Positions 8,394 to 16,659 of a DNA stretch of 64,000 bases are shown here, in pieces. The stretch is from CAZKAP01 sp964552195 (GTDB taxonomy: Bacteria; Bacteroidota; Bacteroidia; Flavobacteriales; Flavobacteriaceae). Both the position numbers and the translations under genes were made by a program. Location of the stretch: positions 3,279 through 67,278 of the forward strand of contig CAZKFM010000014.1 in NCBI GenBank assembly GCA_964552195.1, read 5' to 3'. Below the pieces are notes generated by a model that did not search any database, was not told the DNA's origin, and was given only the letters and a program-made list of their open reading frames with translations. Every line of letters begins with the position of its first letter. Within the stretch, counting starts at the first letter, position 1.

Positions 8394-11300
8394 TTAACTC
8401 TGACTATCTCTGGACTCAGTTCTTGGGTCAAGTCTTGCCCGGCCCCCCTTGGGGTCGCTGTAGCGCGGGTCGGGTATATACGCCTCCTTGTGCAGGTAAT
8501 CCACCTCGATACTCAGGAAGTCGAATTCGCTGGCGACCTTGCCGCGGACCCGGTAGATGCCCCTGCCCCTGAACGGGTATTTGGCGGCCACCGGCGGGAA
8601 GAGCACAGCGTCGAACACTGCCCCCTGTTGGTCGATAAAGGTAGCGAAGGACATGCGGTCGCCCTTATGGGTCCGGGTGGGTTTGACGGTGACCAGGTAG
8701 CCGTAAAGCTCGATGGTCCGATTCCTGTACTGCTCCAGGTCTTTCTGTCCCAGAGTGTGCTGGGGCGGGTGTTCCAGGAGTTCGAAGGGGCTGACCAGGG
8801 GAAAGCCCAGGAGTTCGATCTGTTCGTAGGCCTCTTCCAGCCGATCCACGCTCAGGCTGGGAATTTCGAAACGGGGCTGCTGGGCCGCGAAAAGTTTGGG
8901 CTGTTCGGCGGGTCGGTTATCCCTGGACAGCAGCAGGTGTACCTTCCAGAGAAGTTCGTGTTTGTTTGGTCCGAAGGATCGGAAGGCACCCACGCGAACC
9001 AGCAGTCGTACCTGCTCCAGTGAGGCGTGAATCCGATCGAGGAAATCCTCCAGGGAGGTAAAACTACCGCTCCGCCTGCGCTCTTCCAGTATGCGAAAAA
9101 CCAGCCGCTCTTCCAGTTCGCGTACGTACATGAATCCCAGGTAGATCTGCTTCCCGTATATGCGGTTTGCCATGAAGCTGCGGTTGATACAGGGGGGGTG
9201 TATGTCCGCTCCCTGCATGCGCGCATCGTGTATGTAGAATTCGGGGCGGTAGAATCCCCCGCCGTTATTGAGTACGGCCACGGCGTACTCCAGCGGGAAG
9301 TAGGCGCGGAGGAACAGGCTCTGGTAGCTCTCGACCGCGTAGGAGGCGGAGTGCCCCTTGGCGAAGGCATAACCGGCAAAGCTCGCCACTTGCTGCCAGA
9401 CCTCCTGTACGAGTTCCTCGGAATAGCCCTTGTTCCGGCAGTTGTGGATGAACTTCTCCCGGATCTTCTCGAATTCCTCCAGGGACCGGTATTTGCCACT
9501 CATTCCCCGGCGCAGTACATCGGCCTCCCCCAGGTCCAGGCCCGCGAAGTGGTGGGCCACCTTGATCACGTCCTCCTGGTAGACCATTACGCCATAGGTG
9601 TCGGGCATGATGTCGAGCATTACCGGGTGAGCCTCTCGTTGTGCGCGTTCCGGATCCCGGTGACGGAGAATGTACTCGCGCATCATACCGCTCTTGGATA
9701 CCCCGGGTCGAATAATGGAACTGGCGGCCACCAGCCCCAGGTAGTTATCGACGCCCAGCTTGGTCAGCAGCATCCGCATGGCCGGGGATTCCACGTAAAA
9801 ACACCCTATGCACTGGGCCGTGCGGATCAGTTCGTTTACAACGGGATCCTCCTTGAATCGGCGGATATCGTGTATGTCGACCTCTTCGGCTTCTTCGGGC
9901 CGGTTGTAGCTCAGGATTTCCAGAGTCTCCTTGATTTTGCCCAGGCCCCGCTGTGCGAGTATGTCGAACTTGTAGAGACCGGCGTCTTCCGCCGCGATCA
10001 TATCGAATTGGGTGGTCGGAAATCCTTTGGGTGGCAGGTGGGTAGCACCGAAATAGTGGATGGGTCTCTGGCTAATGAGGATGCCGCTGGCGTGTATGCT
10101 CAGGTAGTTGGGTATGTCCCGGAAAAGCGGCAGGTAGCGCAGGATCACCTCGGTGATATGGTCGTTTTTCCCCCTTGGACCGGGTTGTACACCGCTTCCC
10201 AAACGGTCGATTTCCTCCTTGGGCAGCCCGAACACCTTGCCGAGTTCGCGCAGTATGCCCCGGTCCTGAAAGGTGACGTAAGAGCCAAGCAGGCATACAT
10301 GGGGAAAGCGATCGAAGATGTAGCGGGTCATCTCCTCCCGGTCCCTCCAGGAGAAGTCGATATCGAAGTCGGGTGGGTTCGCGCGGTACAGGTTGATAAA
10401 GCGCTCGAAGTACAGGTCGAGTTCCATGGGGTCCACATCGGTAATCCTGAGCAGGTAGGCGACCACGCTGTTGGCCCCGCTGCCCCGACCCACGTAGTGA
10501 AACCCGCGTTTGCGCGCGTACGACACGATGTCCCAGTTGATCAGGAAATAGGATACGAAGTCCTTGGCCTTGATCAGTTCCAGTTCCTTTCGGATGCGGC
10601 TGCGAATCTCCAGGGTGACCTCCCGGTAGCGGTAGGGGAGGCCTTCCCGGCACAGGCGCTCGAGTAACACCTCGTCCTTGGCCGTACTCCCGGTATAGCT
10701 CTCCTGGTTCTGGGGCCTGCGGTCCGCCGAGAAGTCGAAGCTGATCTCGCACTGTTCCATCAACCGCCTGGTGTTCTCCAGTATAAAAGGGTATTCCGCG
10801 AATACCTGAACCATGTTCTCCACGGGGTACATGCAGGATTCCGGATCGGCCAGTTCGCTTTCCGGTAGCTTGCTCAGCAGGGTGTTGCCGTCGATGGCCC
10901 TCAGCAGGCGATGCAGGTTGAAGTCGCGCCGGTTGCGGAAGGTCACCGGCTGCATGAGGACTAGTTTGTCCCTGTGATGTATCAACCTGGAAAATGGCAG
11001 CCTCCTCAGGTCCCGGATCGAGATTCCTATAAACTCGTGCGTGTCGAATTCCGTCTGTTCGTTCAGCAGCACGGTCTCGAAGGGGTAGATGACCCAGGCC
11101 CGTCTGAAGTGGGGTGCCCGCCGCGCAAATTCGCGCTTCTCGTGCAGATGCTCAGACAGGAAGTCATTCAGTTCCCGAAACCCCTCGTTGTTGCGTGCCA
11201 GCCCTACAAAACAGGGCTCCGCTCCGTTGCGGAAGTCGATCCCCAGCAAAGGGGTGATCCCGTATTCTTCCGCCCGGCGTACGAAGCTCAGGCAGGCCGA

Positions 11301-11423
11301 GGTGTTGTTGATATCGGTAAGTGCAATCCGGCCGATACCGTTGTCACGGGCCATCCGGAGGAGCTCCACTTCCGAGAAGGTGCCGTAGCGCAGGCTGTAA
11401 TAGGTATGGCAGTTCAGGTACAT
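8394..11423 (-). CDS. dnaE2: Second DNA polymerase III alpha-type protein, probable error-prone DnaE2
   Basis: This 1009-residue C-family polymerase is shorter than the replicative DnaE and lacks an N-terminal exonuclease. The PHP domain is degenerate: the first metal-binding motif reads LNCHTYYSL where intact DnaE proteins have HLHxHS. The polymerase catalytic acids are intact (PPDFDIDFSWRD), as are VGRGSGANSVVAYLL and the GYAFAKGHSASYA segment, and an OB fold lies near the C-terminus. Eight bp separate it from the upstream Y-family polymerase gene, so the two form an operon. This resembles ImuB-DnaE2 mutagenesis cassettes, where DnaE2 performs translesion synthesis. No imuA is present, and the partner polymerase has an intact active site, unlike ImuB. 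Confidence 0.85.
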   Translation of the reverse strand: MYLNCHTYYSLRYGTFSEVELLRMARDNGIGRIALTDINNTSACLSFVRRAEEYGITPLLGIDFRNGAEPCFVGLARNNEGFRELNDFLSEHLHEKREFARRAPHFRRAWVIYPFETVLLNEQTEFDTHEFIGISIRDLRRLPFSRLIHHRDKLVLMQPVTFRNRRDFNLHRLLRAIDGNTLLSKLPESELADPESCMYPVENMVQVFAEYPFILENTRRLMEQCEISFDFSADRRPQNQESYTGSTAKDEVLLERLCREGLPYRYREVTLEIRSRIRKELELIKAKDFVSYFLINWDIVSYARKRGFHYVGRGSGANSVVAYLLRITDVDPMELDLYFERFINLYRANPPDFDIDFSWRDREEMTRYIFDRFPHVCLLGSYVTFQDRGILRELGKVFGLPKEEIDRLGSGVQPGPRGKNDHITEVILRYLPLFRDIPNYLSIHASGILISQRPIHYFGATHLPPKGFPTTQFDMIAAEDAGLYKFDILAQRGLGKIKETLEILSYNRPEEAEEVDIHDIRRFKEDPVVNELIRTAQCIGCFYVESPAMRMLLTKLGVDNYLGLVAASSIIRPGVSKSGMMREYILRHRDPERAQREAHPVMLDIMPDTYGVMVYQEDVIKVAHHFAGLDLGEADVLRRGMSGKYRSLEEFEKIREKFIHNCRNKGYSEELVQEVWQQVASFAGYAFAKGHSASYAVESYQSLFLRAYFPLEYAVAVLNNGGGFYRPEFYIHDARMQGADIHPPCINRSFMANRIYGKQIYLGFMYVRELEERLVFRILEERRRSGSFTSLEDFLDRIHASLEQVRLLVRVGAFRSFGPNKHELLWKVHLLLSRDNRPAEQPKLFAAQQPRFEIPSLSVDRLEEAYEQIELLGFPLVSPFELLEHPPQHTLGQKDLEQYRNRTIELYGYLVTVKPTRTHKGDRMSFATFIDQQGAVFDAVLFPPVAAKYPFRGRGIYRVRGKVASEFDFLSIEVDYLHKEAYIPDPRYSDPKGGRARLDPRTESRDSQS

Positions 11424-11431
11424 ACGCTTAG

Positions 11432-12646
11432 CTATTGCTTTCGGTGGGCCAGCAGGGTGGGGGGCTCCCCGTTGAAGGGGTTATACATCCTGCCTATGGT
11501 TCGGGACCCCATGGCCGCGGCGCGCAGGACCGAACGGTCCCCATAGCGGTCTCGGATGTGGTCCATCGCCCGGTAGAGGTTCAGGGTTTCTTCGTTGTCT
11601 TCGAACAGATTGATCTGGTAACTTCCCGAGACCAGGTGGCTGAAGCGTACCCCGATCAGGCGGACCCGCATCCGTTTGTTGTAGAGCCTGCCAAACAGGT
11701 CCAGTATGCGGGGGATCAGCAGGTGATCTGCACTGGTGTAAGGGATGCGGAGCTGGCGGGTGTGGGTGCTAAAATCCGAGTAACGAATCTTTACCGCTAT
11801 GCAGGCCGTGAGCTTTTCCCCCCGCCGGAGCTGGTAGGCCAGGTTTTCCGTCATGGCGATCAGTATACCCTTCAGGCGCTTTACGTCTATGGTATCCCGG
11901 TCGAAGGTGCGCTCGGTCGAAATGGACTTGCGCTCGCAGAAGGGTACTACCGGGCTGTGGTCGATGCCGTTGGCCCGCTTCCAGATTACCCTGCCCTGTT
12001 CGCCCAGTACCCGTTGCATCAGGTCGATCGGCATTTCCTGTACGGTGCGCACCTGCCGCACCCCCAGCGAGCGCAGCGTCTGGTAGGTCTTACTCCCTAC
12101 CATCGGAATCTTGCGTACCGAAAGGGGAGCCAGGAAGGGTTTCTCGAATCCGTGGTCGATCTTGATTTGATCGTTGGGTTTCGCCTCTCCCGTAGCCACC
12201 TTGGAAACCACTTTGTTTACCGACAGGCCAAAAGAGAGGGGCAGGCCGGTTTCCCTTATAATTTTCTGACGCATTTCGGTAGCGTATTTGTAGCAACCGA
12301 AGAAGCGGTCCATCCCGGAGAGGTCTGCATAGAACTCGTCTATACTGGATTTTTCGAATATGGGGACCTCTTCTTTGATGATGTCCGTGACCATGTCGGA
12401 ATAGCGGCTGTAGGTGCCGGCATTCCCGCGGATCACTACGGCTTCCGGACAGAGCTCCCGGGCCATCTTCATCGGCATGCCCGAGTGGACTCCGAAGGAA
12501 CGGGTTTCGTAGCTGCAGGCGGCTACCACTCCCCGGTCGCTGGTTCCGCCTACCAGTATGGGCTTATGGCGCAGTTCCCGGTTCAGGAGGCGCTCCACGG
12601 ACACGAAAAAGGTGTCCAGGTCAAGATGCAGTATGGTCTTTTCCAC
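11432..12646 (-). CDS. dinB: Y-family DNA polymerase, DinB/Pol IV-like
   Basis: This 404-residue translesion polymerase has both catalytic motifs: LHLDLDTFFVSVE at the N-terminus and SSIDEFYADL near residue 104 (catalytic Asp-Glu). It also has the LSFGLSVNKVVSKVATGEAKP segment and a little-finger domain. The start is inferred as GTG 12646, which gives VEKTILHLDLD. The only upstream ATG-initiated reading begins with a poorly conserved hydrophobic stretch, and the nearby ATG is out of frame. It is followed 8 bp later by dnaE2, and damage-inducible co-expression is likely by analogy. I found no recognisable LexA box. Intact catalytic residues argue against ImuB, which is inactive. Confidence 0.88.
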   Translation of the reverse strand: MEKTILHLDLDTFFVSVERLLNRELRHKPILVGGTSDRGVVAACSYETRSFGVHSGMPMKMARELCPEAVVIRGNAGTYSRYSDMVTDIIKEEVPIFEKSSIDEFYADLSGMDRFFGCYKYATEMRQKIIRETGLPLSFGLSVNKVVSKVATGEAKPNDQIKIDHGFEKPFLAPLSVRKIPMVGSKTYQTLRSLGVRQVRTVQEMPIDLMQRVLGEQGRVIWKRANGIDHSPVVPFCERKSISTERTFDRDTIDVKRLKGILIAMTENLAYQLRRGEKLTACIAVKIRYSDFSTHTRQLRIPYTSADHLLIPRILDLFGRLYNKRMRVRLIGVRFSHLVSGSYQINLFEDNEETLNLYRAMDHIRDRYGDRSVLRAAAMGSRTIGRMYNPFNGEPPTLLAHRKQ

Positions 12647-12814
12647 AGCATATTTTTGGGGGAATAAAAATATGGAAATAATCCGTTTTGTGGAATATAT
12701 CCAATAATTATATTTCAACCATAACCGGAGCTCGCGTTGGCCAGGCCGCACGGGACCGAAACATAACGGGCTTAAATAAATAGGTAAAAGCAGAGGCTAG
12801 TCCGAAATCCTGTA

Positions 12815-12822
12815 TATCTTTG
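12815..12822 (+). promoter_or_regulatory. -7 box of candidate small RNA
   Basis: TATCTTTG is a perfect TAnnTTTG element. The predicted start lies about 12829, immediately before the structured segment described next. No convincing -33 element is visible. Confidence 0.55.
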
Positions 12823-12828
12823 TTATCG

Positions 12829-12926
12829 TGTGTGAGGTAAGGGACCGAAAGGAACCTTATCGTGGCGGACCTGCGAAGGAAAAGCAGGAGCCAACCAAAG
12901 GCTTTCCATCTGGGAGGCTTTTTTTG
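12829..12926 (+). ncRNA. Candidate structured small RNA of about 95 nt, class unknown
   Basis: Three hairpins can be drawn by eye. Hairpin 1 (12836-12861) is a 7-bp stem GGTAAGG/CCTTATC enclosing a 2-bp CC/GG stem with a GAAA tetraloop. Hairpin 2 (12864-12892) pairs GGC/GCC and CCTGC/GCAGG around a 9-nt loop. Hairpin 3 (12897-12922) is an 11-bp stem with a 4-nt loop and a T-run, so it is a terminator. A -7 box lies just upstream. It precedes a nitroreductase gene by about 110 bp, so it could be a stand-alone RNA or a terminating leader. I do not recognise the family. It lacks the SRP and 6S hallmarks. The rest of the 388-bp interval 12647-13034 shows no gene. Confidence 0.5.
12897..12926 (+). 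terminator. Terminator of the candidate small RNA
   Basis: AAAGGCTTTCC pairs with GGGAGGCTTTT (three G-U pairs) around ATCT, followed by a T-run ending at 12925. Confidence 0.7.
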
Positions 12927-13034
12927 TATTTTTCAAATACGAACTGCGGGGAATGAGCGGATTAAATAGCGTCAGGGCAGTAAGGAAACTCCGCAGCAGG
13001 ATTCCGGGTAAGGCCCGGCACAAAATCGAACCCC

Positions 13035-13595
13035 ATGGCTGACATATTCGACATCATCAAGAGGCGCCGGTCCGTTTTTCCCGCACAGTATATCGACAAA
13101 CCCATCCCCAGGCCTATAATCGAGAAACTCCTGGATGCTGCCAACTGGGCACCCACCCACAAGAAAACCGAACCCTGGCGGTTCAAGGTTATCACCGGGG
13201 ACAAGCGACAGGAACTCGGGGAGTTTCTGGCGGCCACCTATGAGCAGACCGCCGAGAAGCCCAAGAAACTCAAAATGCGGAAGCTCAGGGAGAACCCCCA
13301 GAAATCCGCTGCGGTGATCCTGATCTGTATGCAGCGGGACCCGGACGAGCGCCTGCCGGCCTGGGAGGAACTGGCCGCCACGGCCATGGCGGTACAGAAT
13401 ATCTGGCTGGGATGTACGGAACTAGGCATCGGCTGCTACTGGAGCTCGCCGGGCCTGATATCCGAAATGCACCGGTTTATTCCCTTGCAGCCCGGGGAAA
13501 AATGCCTCGGACTTCTATATATGGGGTATTACGAACAGGAGATTCCCGAAGGCGAAAGGGGGGAGGCGACAGCCAAGGTAGAATGGCTGGACTGA
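13035..13595 (+). CDS. Nitroreductase family protein
   Basis: This 186-residue FMN-dependent NAD(P)H nitroreductase-like protein has the family opening IIKRRRSVFPAQYIDKPIP and the segment LLDAANWAPTHKKTEPWRF, both FMN-binding. Its length and these motifs resemble the small YdjA-type subgroup. The physiological substrate is unknown; family members reduce nitro groups, quinones or flavins in the cytosol. It lies about 110 bp after the terminator of the candidate small RNA and converges with the following membrane protein gene. Confidence 0.88.
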   Translation: MADIFDIIKRRRSVFPAQYIDKPIPRPIIEKLLDAANWAPTHKKTEPWRFKVITGDKRQELGEFLAATYEQTAEKPKKLKMRKLRENPQKSAAVILICMQRDPDERLPAWEELAATAMAVQNIWLGCTELGIGCYWSSPGLISEMHRFIPLQPGEKCLGLLYMGYYEQEIPEGERGEATAKVEWLD

Positions 13596-13653
13596 GTTCA
13601 CCCAAAAGACATCAAAAGTCAAGTGCACCGCACCTGGTCTGGACAATGCAGGC

Positions 13654-14196
13654 TTACCACAACTGAAGCCCGCCCTCACGGAACAGGAATGGCAACAGTT
13701 CCTGTTTGTATTCCCATACCTTAATGGTAAAGAAGGCAAAGAAAGACATGGTCAGCACAAACTTGAGGAAGGTGCCGGTGAGAAAGCCCAGGAAGGAGCC
13801 GAAGGCCGCCCGGAGTGCCTTCTTACGAGGAGTCTGATTAATCAGTTCCCCCACCATGGCACCGAAGAAGGGCCATACGATGATACCGAAAATACCGAGC
13901 ACGAAGGGAAAGGCAACGGCAATCATCAGTCCTAGTAAGGTACCAACCATACCAGCCTTGCTGCCCCCGAATTTCCGGGTTCCCAGTGCCGGGATCCAGT
14001 AGTCCAGTATAGTAACTATAATCATGATACCGAAAGTAACTCCCAGTACCCAATAGTCCAGGGTTATGGGCTTGGTCAGATACAGTAAAAGCAGCCCTAT
14101 CCAGCTCAGAGGAGGGCCGGGTATTACAGGCAGAAAGCTGCCGAAGACAGCGATCACCATGAAGATGAAAGCGATGATGAGCAGTGCAATATCCAT
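13654..14196 (-). CDS. DUF456 family integral membrane protein
   Basis: This 180-residue protein is almost entirely hydrophobic, with about four to five predicted membrane segments. The pattern VFGSFLPVIPGPPLSWIGLLLLY near the N-terminus, the glycine-rich DYWIPALGTRKFGGSKAG and the later IVWPFFGAMVGE are characteristic of DUF456. The function of the family is unknown, and no partner gene in the neighbourhood suggests one. Confidence 0.85.
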   Translation of the reverse strand: MDIALLIIAFIFMVIAVFGSFLPVIPGPPLSWIGLLLLYLTKPITLDYWVLGVTFGIMIIVTILDYWIPALGTRKFGGSKAGMVGTLLGLMIAVAFPFVLGIFGIIVWPFFGAMVGELINQTPRKKALRAAFGSFLGFLTGTFLKFVLTMSFFAFFTIKVWEYKQELLPFLFREGGLQLW

Positions 14197-14333
14197 GTCT
14201 GAATAATAAGTCTGAGTACAGTCAAGAACGTTACAAGGTAAACAAAAAATATACCCATTACCCGGGGGCTATATTAATTCGACATGAAATCTTGATCCAA
14301 AATCGTAAGTGTCAGAATGACAGATTTTTATAA

Positions 14334-14415
14334 CCGTGGAAGTCCCATATGTGCCGCTTTTGCACGAGTTGGGCTCGTCACGGACTGCTGAGGTGCGGGG
14401 AGGCCTTGAGGCCTC
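14334..14415 (+). other. Inverted repeats in the leader of the 14465 lipoprotein gene
   Basis: In the 268-bp interval before the lipoprotein gene several stems are visible: CCGTG (14334-14338) with CACGG (14379-14383), enclosing GTGC/GCAC (14351-14354 and 14362-14365) and CGAG/CTCG. A separate GAGGCC/GGCCTC stem (14400-14415) has a TTGA loop. It could be a structured leader or simply repeat-rich spacer. A GTG-started reading frame runs through it but looks non-coding. Confidence 0.3.
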
Positions 14416-14464
14416 ACGGTACCGACTATATAGGAAAGTAGTAATTTTAGGGAAATTTAGGCGT

Positions 14465-14959
14465 ATGCTCCGGGGGGCCGTTCTTGTTTTCCTCAATGTA
14501 TTGCTGGTATCCTGTGATTATTTCAAATCCGAACAGGAACTGGCGGAGGAACGGGTTTGGGCGGCACTGAACGACGACAGCTGGGACACGGTGGATAGTT
14601 ATCCCCTGTTCGATGTGTGTCCGGAGCAGGAGTCCCTGGAGGCCATGCGGGGTTGCTTCGAGCAGACCCTGATTGTATACCTGGCTTCGGCCATAGAGGG
14701 CCTCTCTTACGAGATCGAAGAGGACATGAACGAGCGGGTCTTCGTGGATTTTACTATCGACCCCGATGGGTTCATCAATCTGGATCAGATCGAGACCAAT
14801 CCTACCGTAGAGCGGTTGCTTCCCAGTCTGAAGGAAGATCTTCAGGCCAGCTTCAGCAACCTGTTTGCGAGTCGAAATGCCGTCACGGTATCACCGGCAA
14901 TCAAGAGGGGACAATACGTGGGGATTAAGGTGCGCCTCCCCATAATTCTCAGGACATAA
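14465..14959 (+). CDS. Small lipoprotein, function unknown
   Basis: This 164-residue protein has a lipoprotein signal: hydrophobic stretch then LLVSC, with lipidation Cys at residue 17. It is therefore probably anchored in a membrane facing the periplasm. The middle reads VFVDFTIDPDGFINLDQIETNPTVERLLPSL, which resembles the C-terminal domain of TonB-like proteins found as stand-alone modules in Flavobacteria; this is a tentative similarity only. The frame is open upstream to 14336, but ATG 14465 is chosen because it begins directly with the signal peptide. Its stop codon overlaps the ruvC start by one base, so the two are translationally linked. Confidence 0.75.
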   Translation: MLRGAVLVFLNVLLVSCDYFKSEQELAEERVWAALNDDSWDTVDSYPLFDVCPEQESLEAMRGCFEQTLIVYLASAIEGLSYEIEEDMNERVFVDFTIDPDGFINLDQIETNPTVERLLPSLKEDLQASFSNLFASRNAVTVSPAIKRGQYVGIKVRLPIILRT

Positions 14960-15513
14960 TGACGCAGGAAACCATCATTTTAGGTATTGATCCCGGAACC
15001 ACCATCATGGGGTTCGGTTTGATTTCCGCGCGGGGCGACCACATGGAATTCATCCAGATGAACGAGCTGGTACTCAAGTCCTATTCCGACCCTTATCTGA
15101 AGCTTAAGCATATCTTCGAGCGTACCGTGGAACTGATCGATACCCATTGTCCGGATGAGATTGCGATCGAGGCTCCTTTCTATGCGAAGAACGTACAGTC
15201 CATGCTGAAGCTCGGGCGGGCACAGGGAGTAGCCATGGCCGCAGGGCTCAGCCGTCAGGTGCCGATTACGGAGTATATGCCCAAGAAGATCAAAATGGCG
15301 ATTACCGGTAATGGGAATGCCAGTAAGGAGCAGGTTGCCGGGATGCTACAGGTGTTGCTCCAACTCAAGGAGCTACCCAGAAACCTGGACAGCACCGACG
15401 GTCTGGCCGCGGCCGTATGCCACCACTTCAACCGTAACAACGATCGCTCCCGGGAAGCCTACAACGGCTGGTCGTCATTCATTAACGCCAACCCGGACCG
15501 GGTTAAAAAGTAA
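14959..15513 (+). CDS. ruvC: Crossover junction endodeoxyribonuclease RuvC
   Basis: This 184-residue Holliday junction resolvase works with RuvAB in recombination. The acidic catalytic residues are visible: Asp11 in LGIDPGTTIMGFG, Glu in IAIEAPFYAKN near residue 72, and the C-terminal DSTDGLAAAVCHHF. Length is normal for the family. It starts on the last base of the preceding lipoprotein stop codon and is followed 9 bp later by hemW. Confidence 0.94.
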   Translation: MTQETIILGIDPGTTIMGFGLISARGDHMEFIQMNELVLKSYSDPYLKLKHIFERTVELIDTHCPDEIAIEAPFYAKNVQSMLKLGRAQGVAMAAGLSRQVPITEYMPKKIKMAITGNGNASKEQVAGMLQVLLQLKELPRNLDSTDGLAAAVCHHFNRNNDRSREAYNGWSSFINANPDRVKK

Positions 15514-15522
15514 ACGCCCGCT

Positions 15523-16659
15523 ATGGCAGGCATATATATCCACATCCCCTACTGCAGGCATGCCTGCCATTACTGTGATTTTCATTTCTCGACTTCCACA
15601 CGCAACCGCACGGCCATGTGGGAGGCCCTGCTGAAAGAAATGCAAATGCGAAAGGAGGAATGGCGCTTCGGCCCGGCCCTTCACCTGTATTTCGGCGGGG
15701 GTACCCCTTCGCTCTTGCCCCCGAAGGTATTGCAGCAGCTGATCGCTTCGGCCCGGGAGCATTACGGATTGGTTTCGGAAGCGGAATGCACCCTCGAGGT
15801 CAATCCGGACGATGTCTCTCCGGAAAGTATAGACGGATGGAAGGCCGCTGGAATCAACAGGCTGAGCATCGGTATTCAGTCCTTTCACCAGGAGGATCTC
15901 CGGTGGATGAACAGGGCCCATGATGCGGAACAGGCCCAGAGATCCCTCGAGCTCGCTTCTGGCAGTTTTGACAACTATTCCGTTGACCTGATCTACGGCC
16001 TGCCGCATGCAAAGCCGGGGAACTGGGAGTCCAATGTGCGCAGGATACTGGACCAAAAGGTGCCACACCTATCCGCTTATGCGCTGACCGTGGAGGAGCA
16101 TACCGTGCTGGACACTCGTATTCGCAAAGGTCAGGAGACTCCGGTTTCGGATGAGTCCGCCCGGGCCGATTTCGAGTGGCTGGTCGAAGTCATGGAAGGC
16201 CGGGGATACGATAACTACGAATTGTCCAATTTCGCGCTGCCGGGCTTCTACTCTAAAAACAACAGCGCCTATTGGCAGGGTAAACCCTACGTGGGCATAG
16301 GTCCGTCGGCCCATTCGTTCGATGGATACAGGCGAAGCTGGAATGTGAGAAGCAATCCGATCTATATTCGGGAGATCGGTGACGGGAGGGTTCCCCGGGA
16401 GGAGGAAGTGCTGAGCAAGCGGGACCGCTATAACGAATATGTGATGACTAGGCTCAGGACCCGTTGGGGCGTGAGTCTGCAGGAGCTGGAAGAATCCTTC
16501 GGACCTACCGCCCGGGATTATCTTAAAGAACGAGCGGATCGCTATGTTCGCGAGCATTTACTATTTTACGATGGGGAACGCCTGCTGGCGACCCGCAAAG
16601 GACGGTTTCTGGTCGATGGCATCGCCAGCGACCTATTCCTCTTGAATATAAAGGGATGA
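15523..16659 (+). CDS. hemW: Radical SAM protein HemW (HemN-like)
   Basis: This 378-residue radical SAM protein has the cluster motif Cys11-x3-Cys15-x2-Cys18 (YCRHACHYCDFHF). The residue two past the last cysteine is Phe, as in HemW, rather than the extra Cys of true oxygen-independent coproporphyrinogen oxidase. The FGGGTPS and GIGPSAHSFDG motifs match HemW. The family is associated with haem handling and delivery. The stop overlaps the next gene's start by 4 bp (ATGA). Confidence 0.9.
   Translation: MAGIYIHIPYCRHACHYCDFHFSTSTRNRTAMWEALLKEMQMRKEEWRFGPALHLYFGGGTPSLLPPKVLQQLIASAREHYGLVSEAECTLEVNPDDVSPESIDGWKAAGINRLSIGIQSFHQEDLRWMNRAHDAEQAQRSLELASGSFDNYSVDLIYGLPHAKPGNWESNVRRILDQKVPHLSAYALTVEEHTVLDTRIRKGQETPVSDESARADFEWLVEVMEGRGYDNYELSNFALPGFYSKNNSAYWQGKPYVGIGPSAHSFDGYRRSWNVRSNPIYIREIGDGRVPREEEVLSKRDRYNEYVMTRLRTRWGVSLQELEESFGPTARDYLKERADRYVREHLLFYDGERLLATRKGRFLVDGIASDLFLLNIKG

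Noticed and set aside
11432..12646. Assignment of the Y-family gene as imuB
   Set aside because: ImuB proteins lack the catalytic acidic residues; here LDLDTFF and SSIDEFY are intact.
12829..12926. Identification of the candidate small RNA as SRP, 6S, TPP or cobalamin riboswitch RNA
   Set aside because: Short stretches look similar (for example GAAGGAA near an AGCAG), but the conserved SRP helix 8 internal loops and the riboswitch cores are absent, so no family is assigned.
14336..14464. N-terminal extension of the lipoprotein gene from a GTG start
   Set aside because: The extra 43 residues are not signal-like and run through inverted-repeat DNA; the lipoprotein signal begins exactly at ATG 14465.
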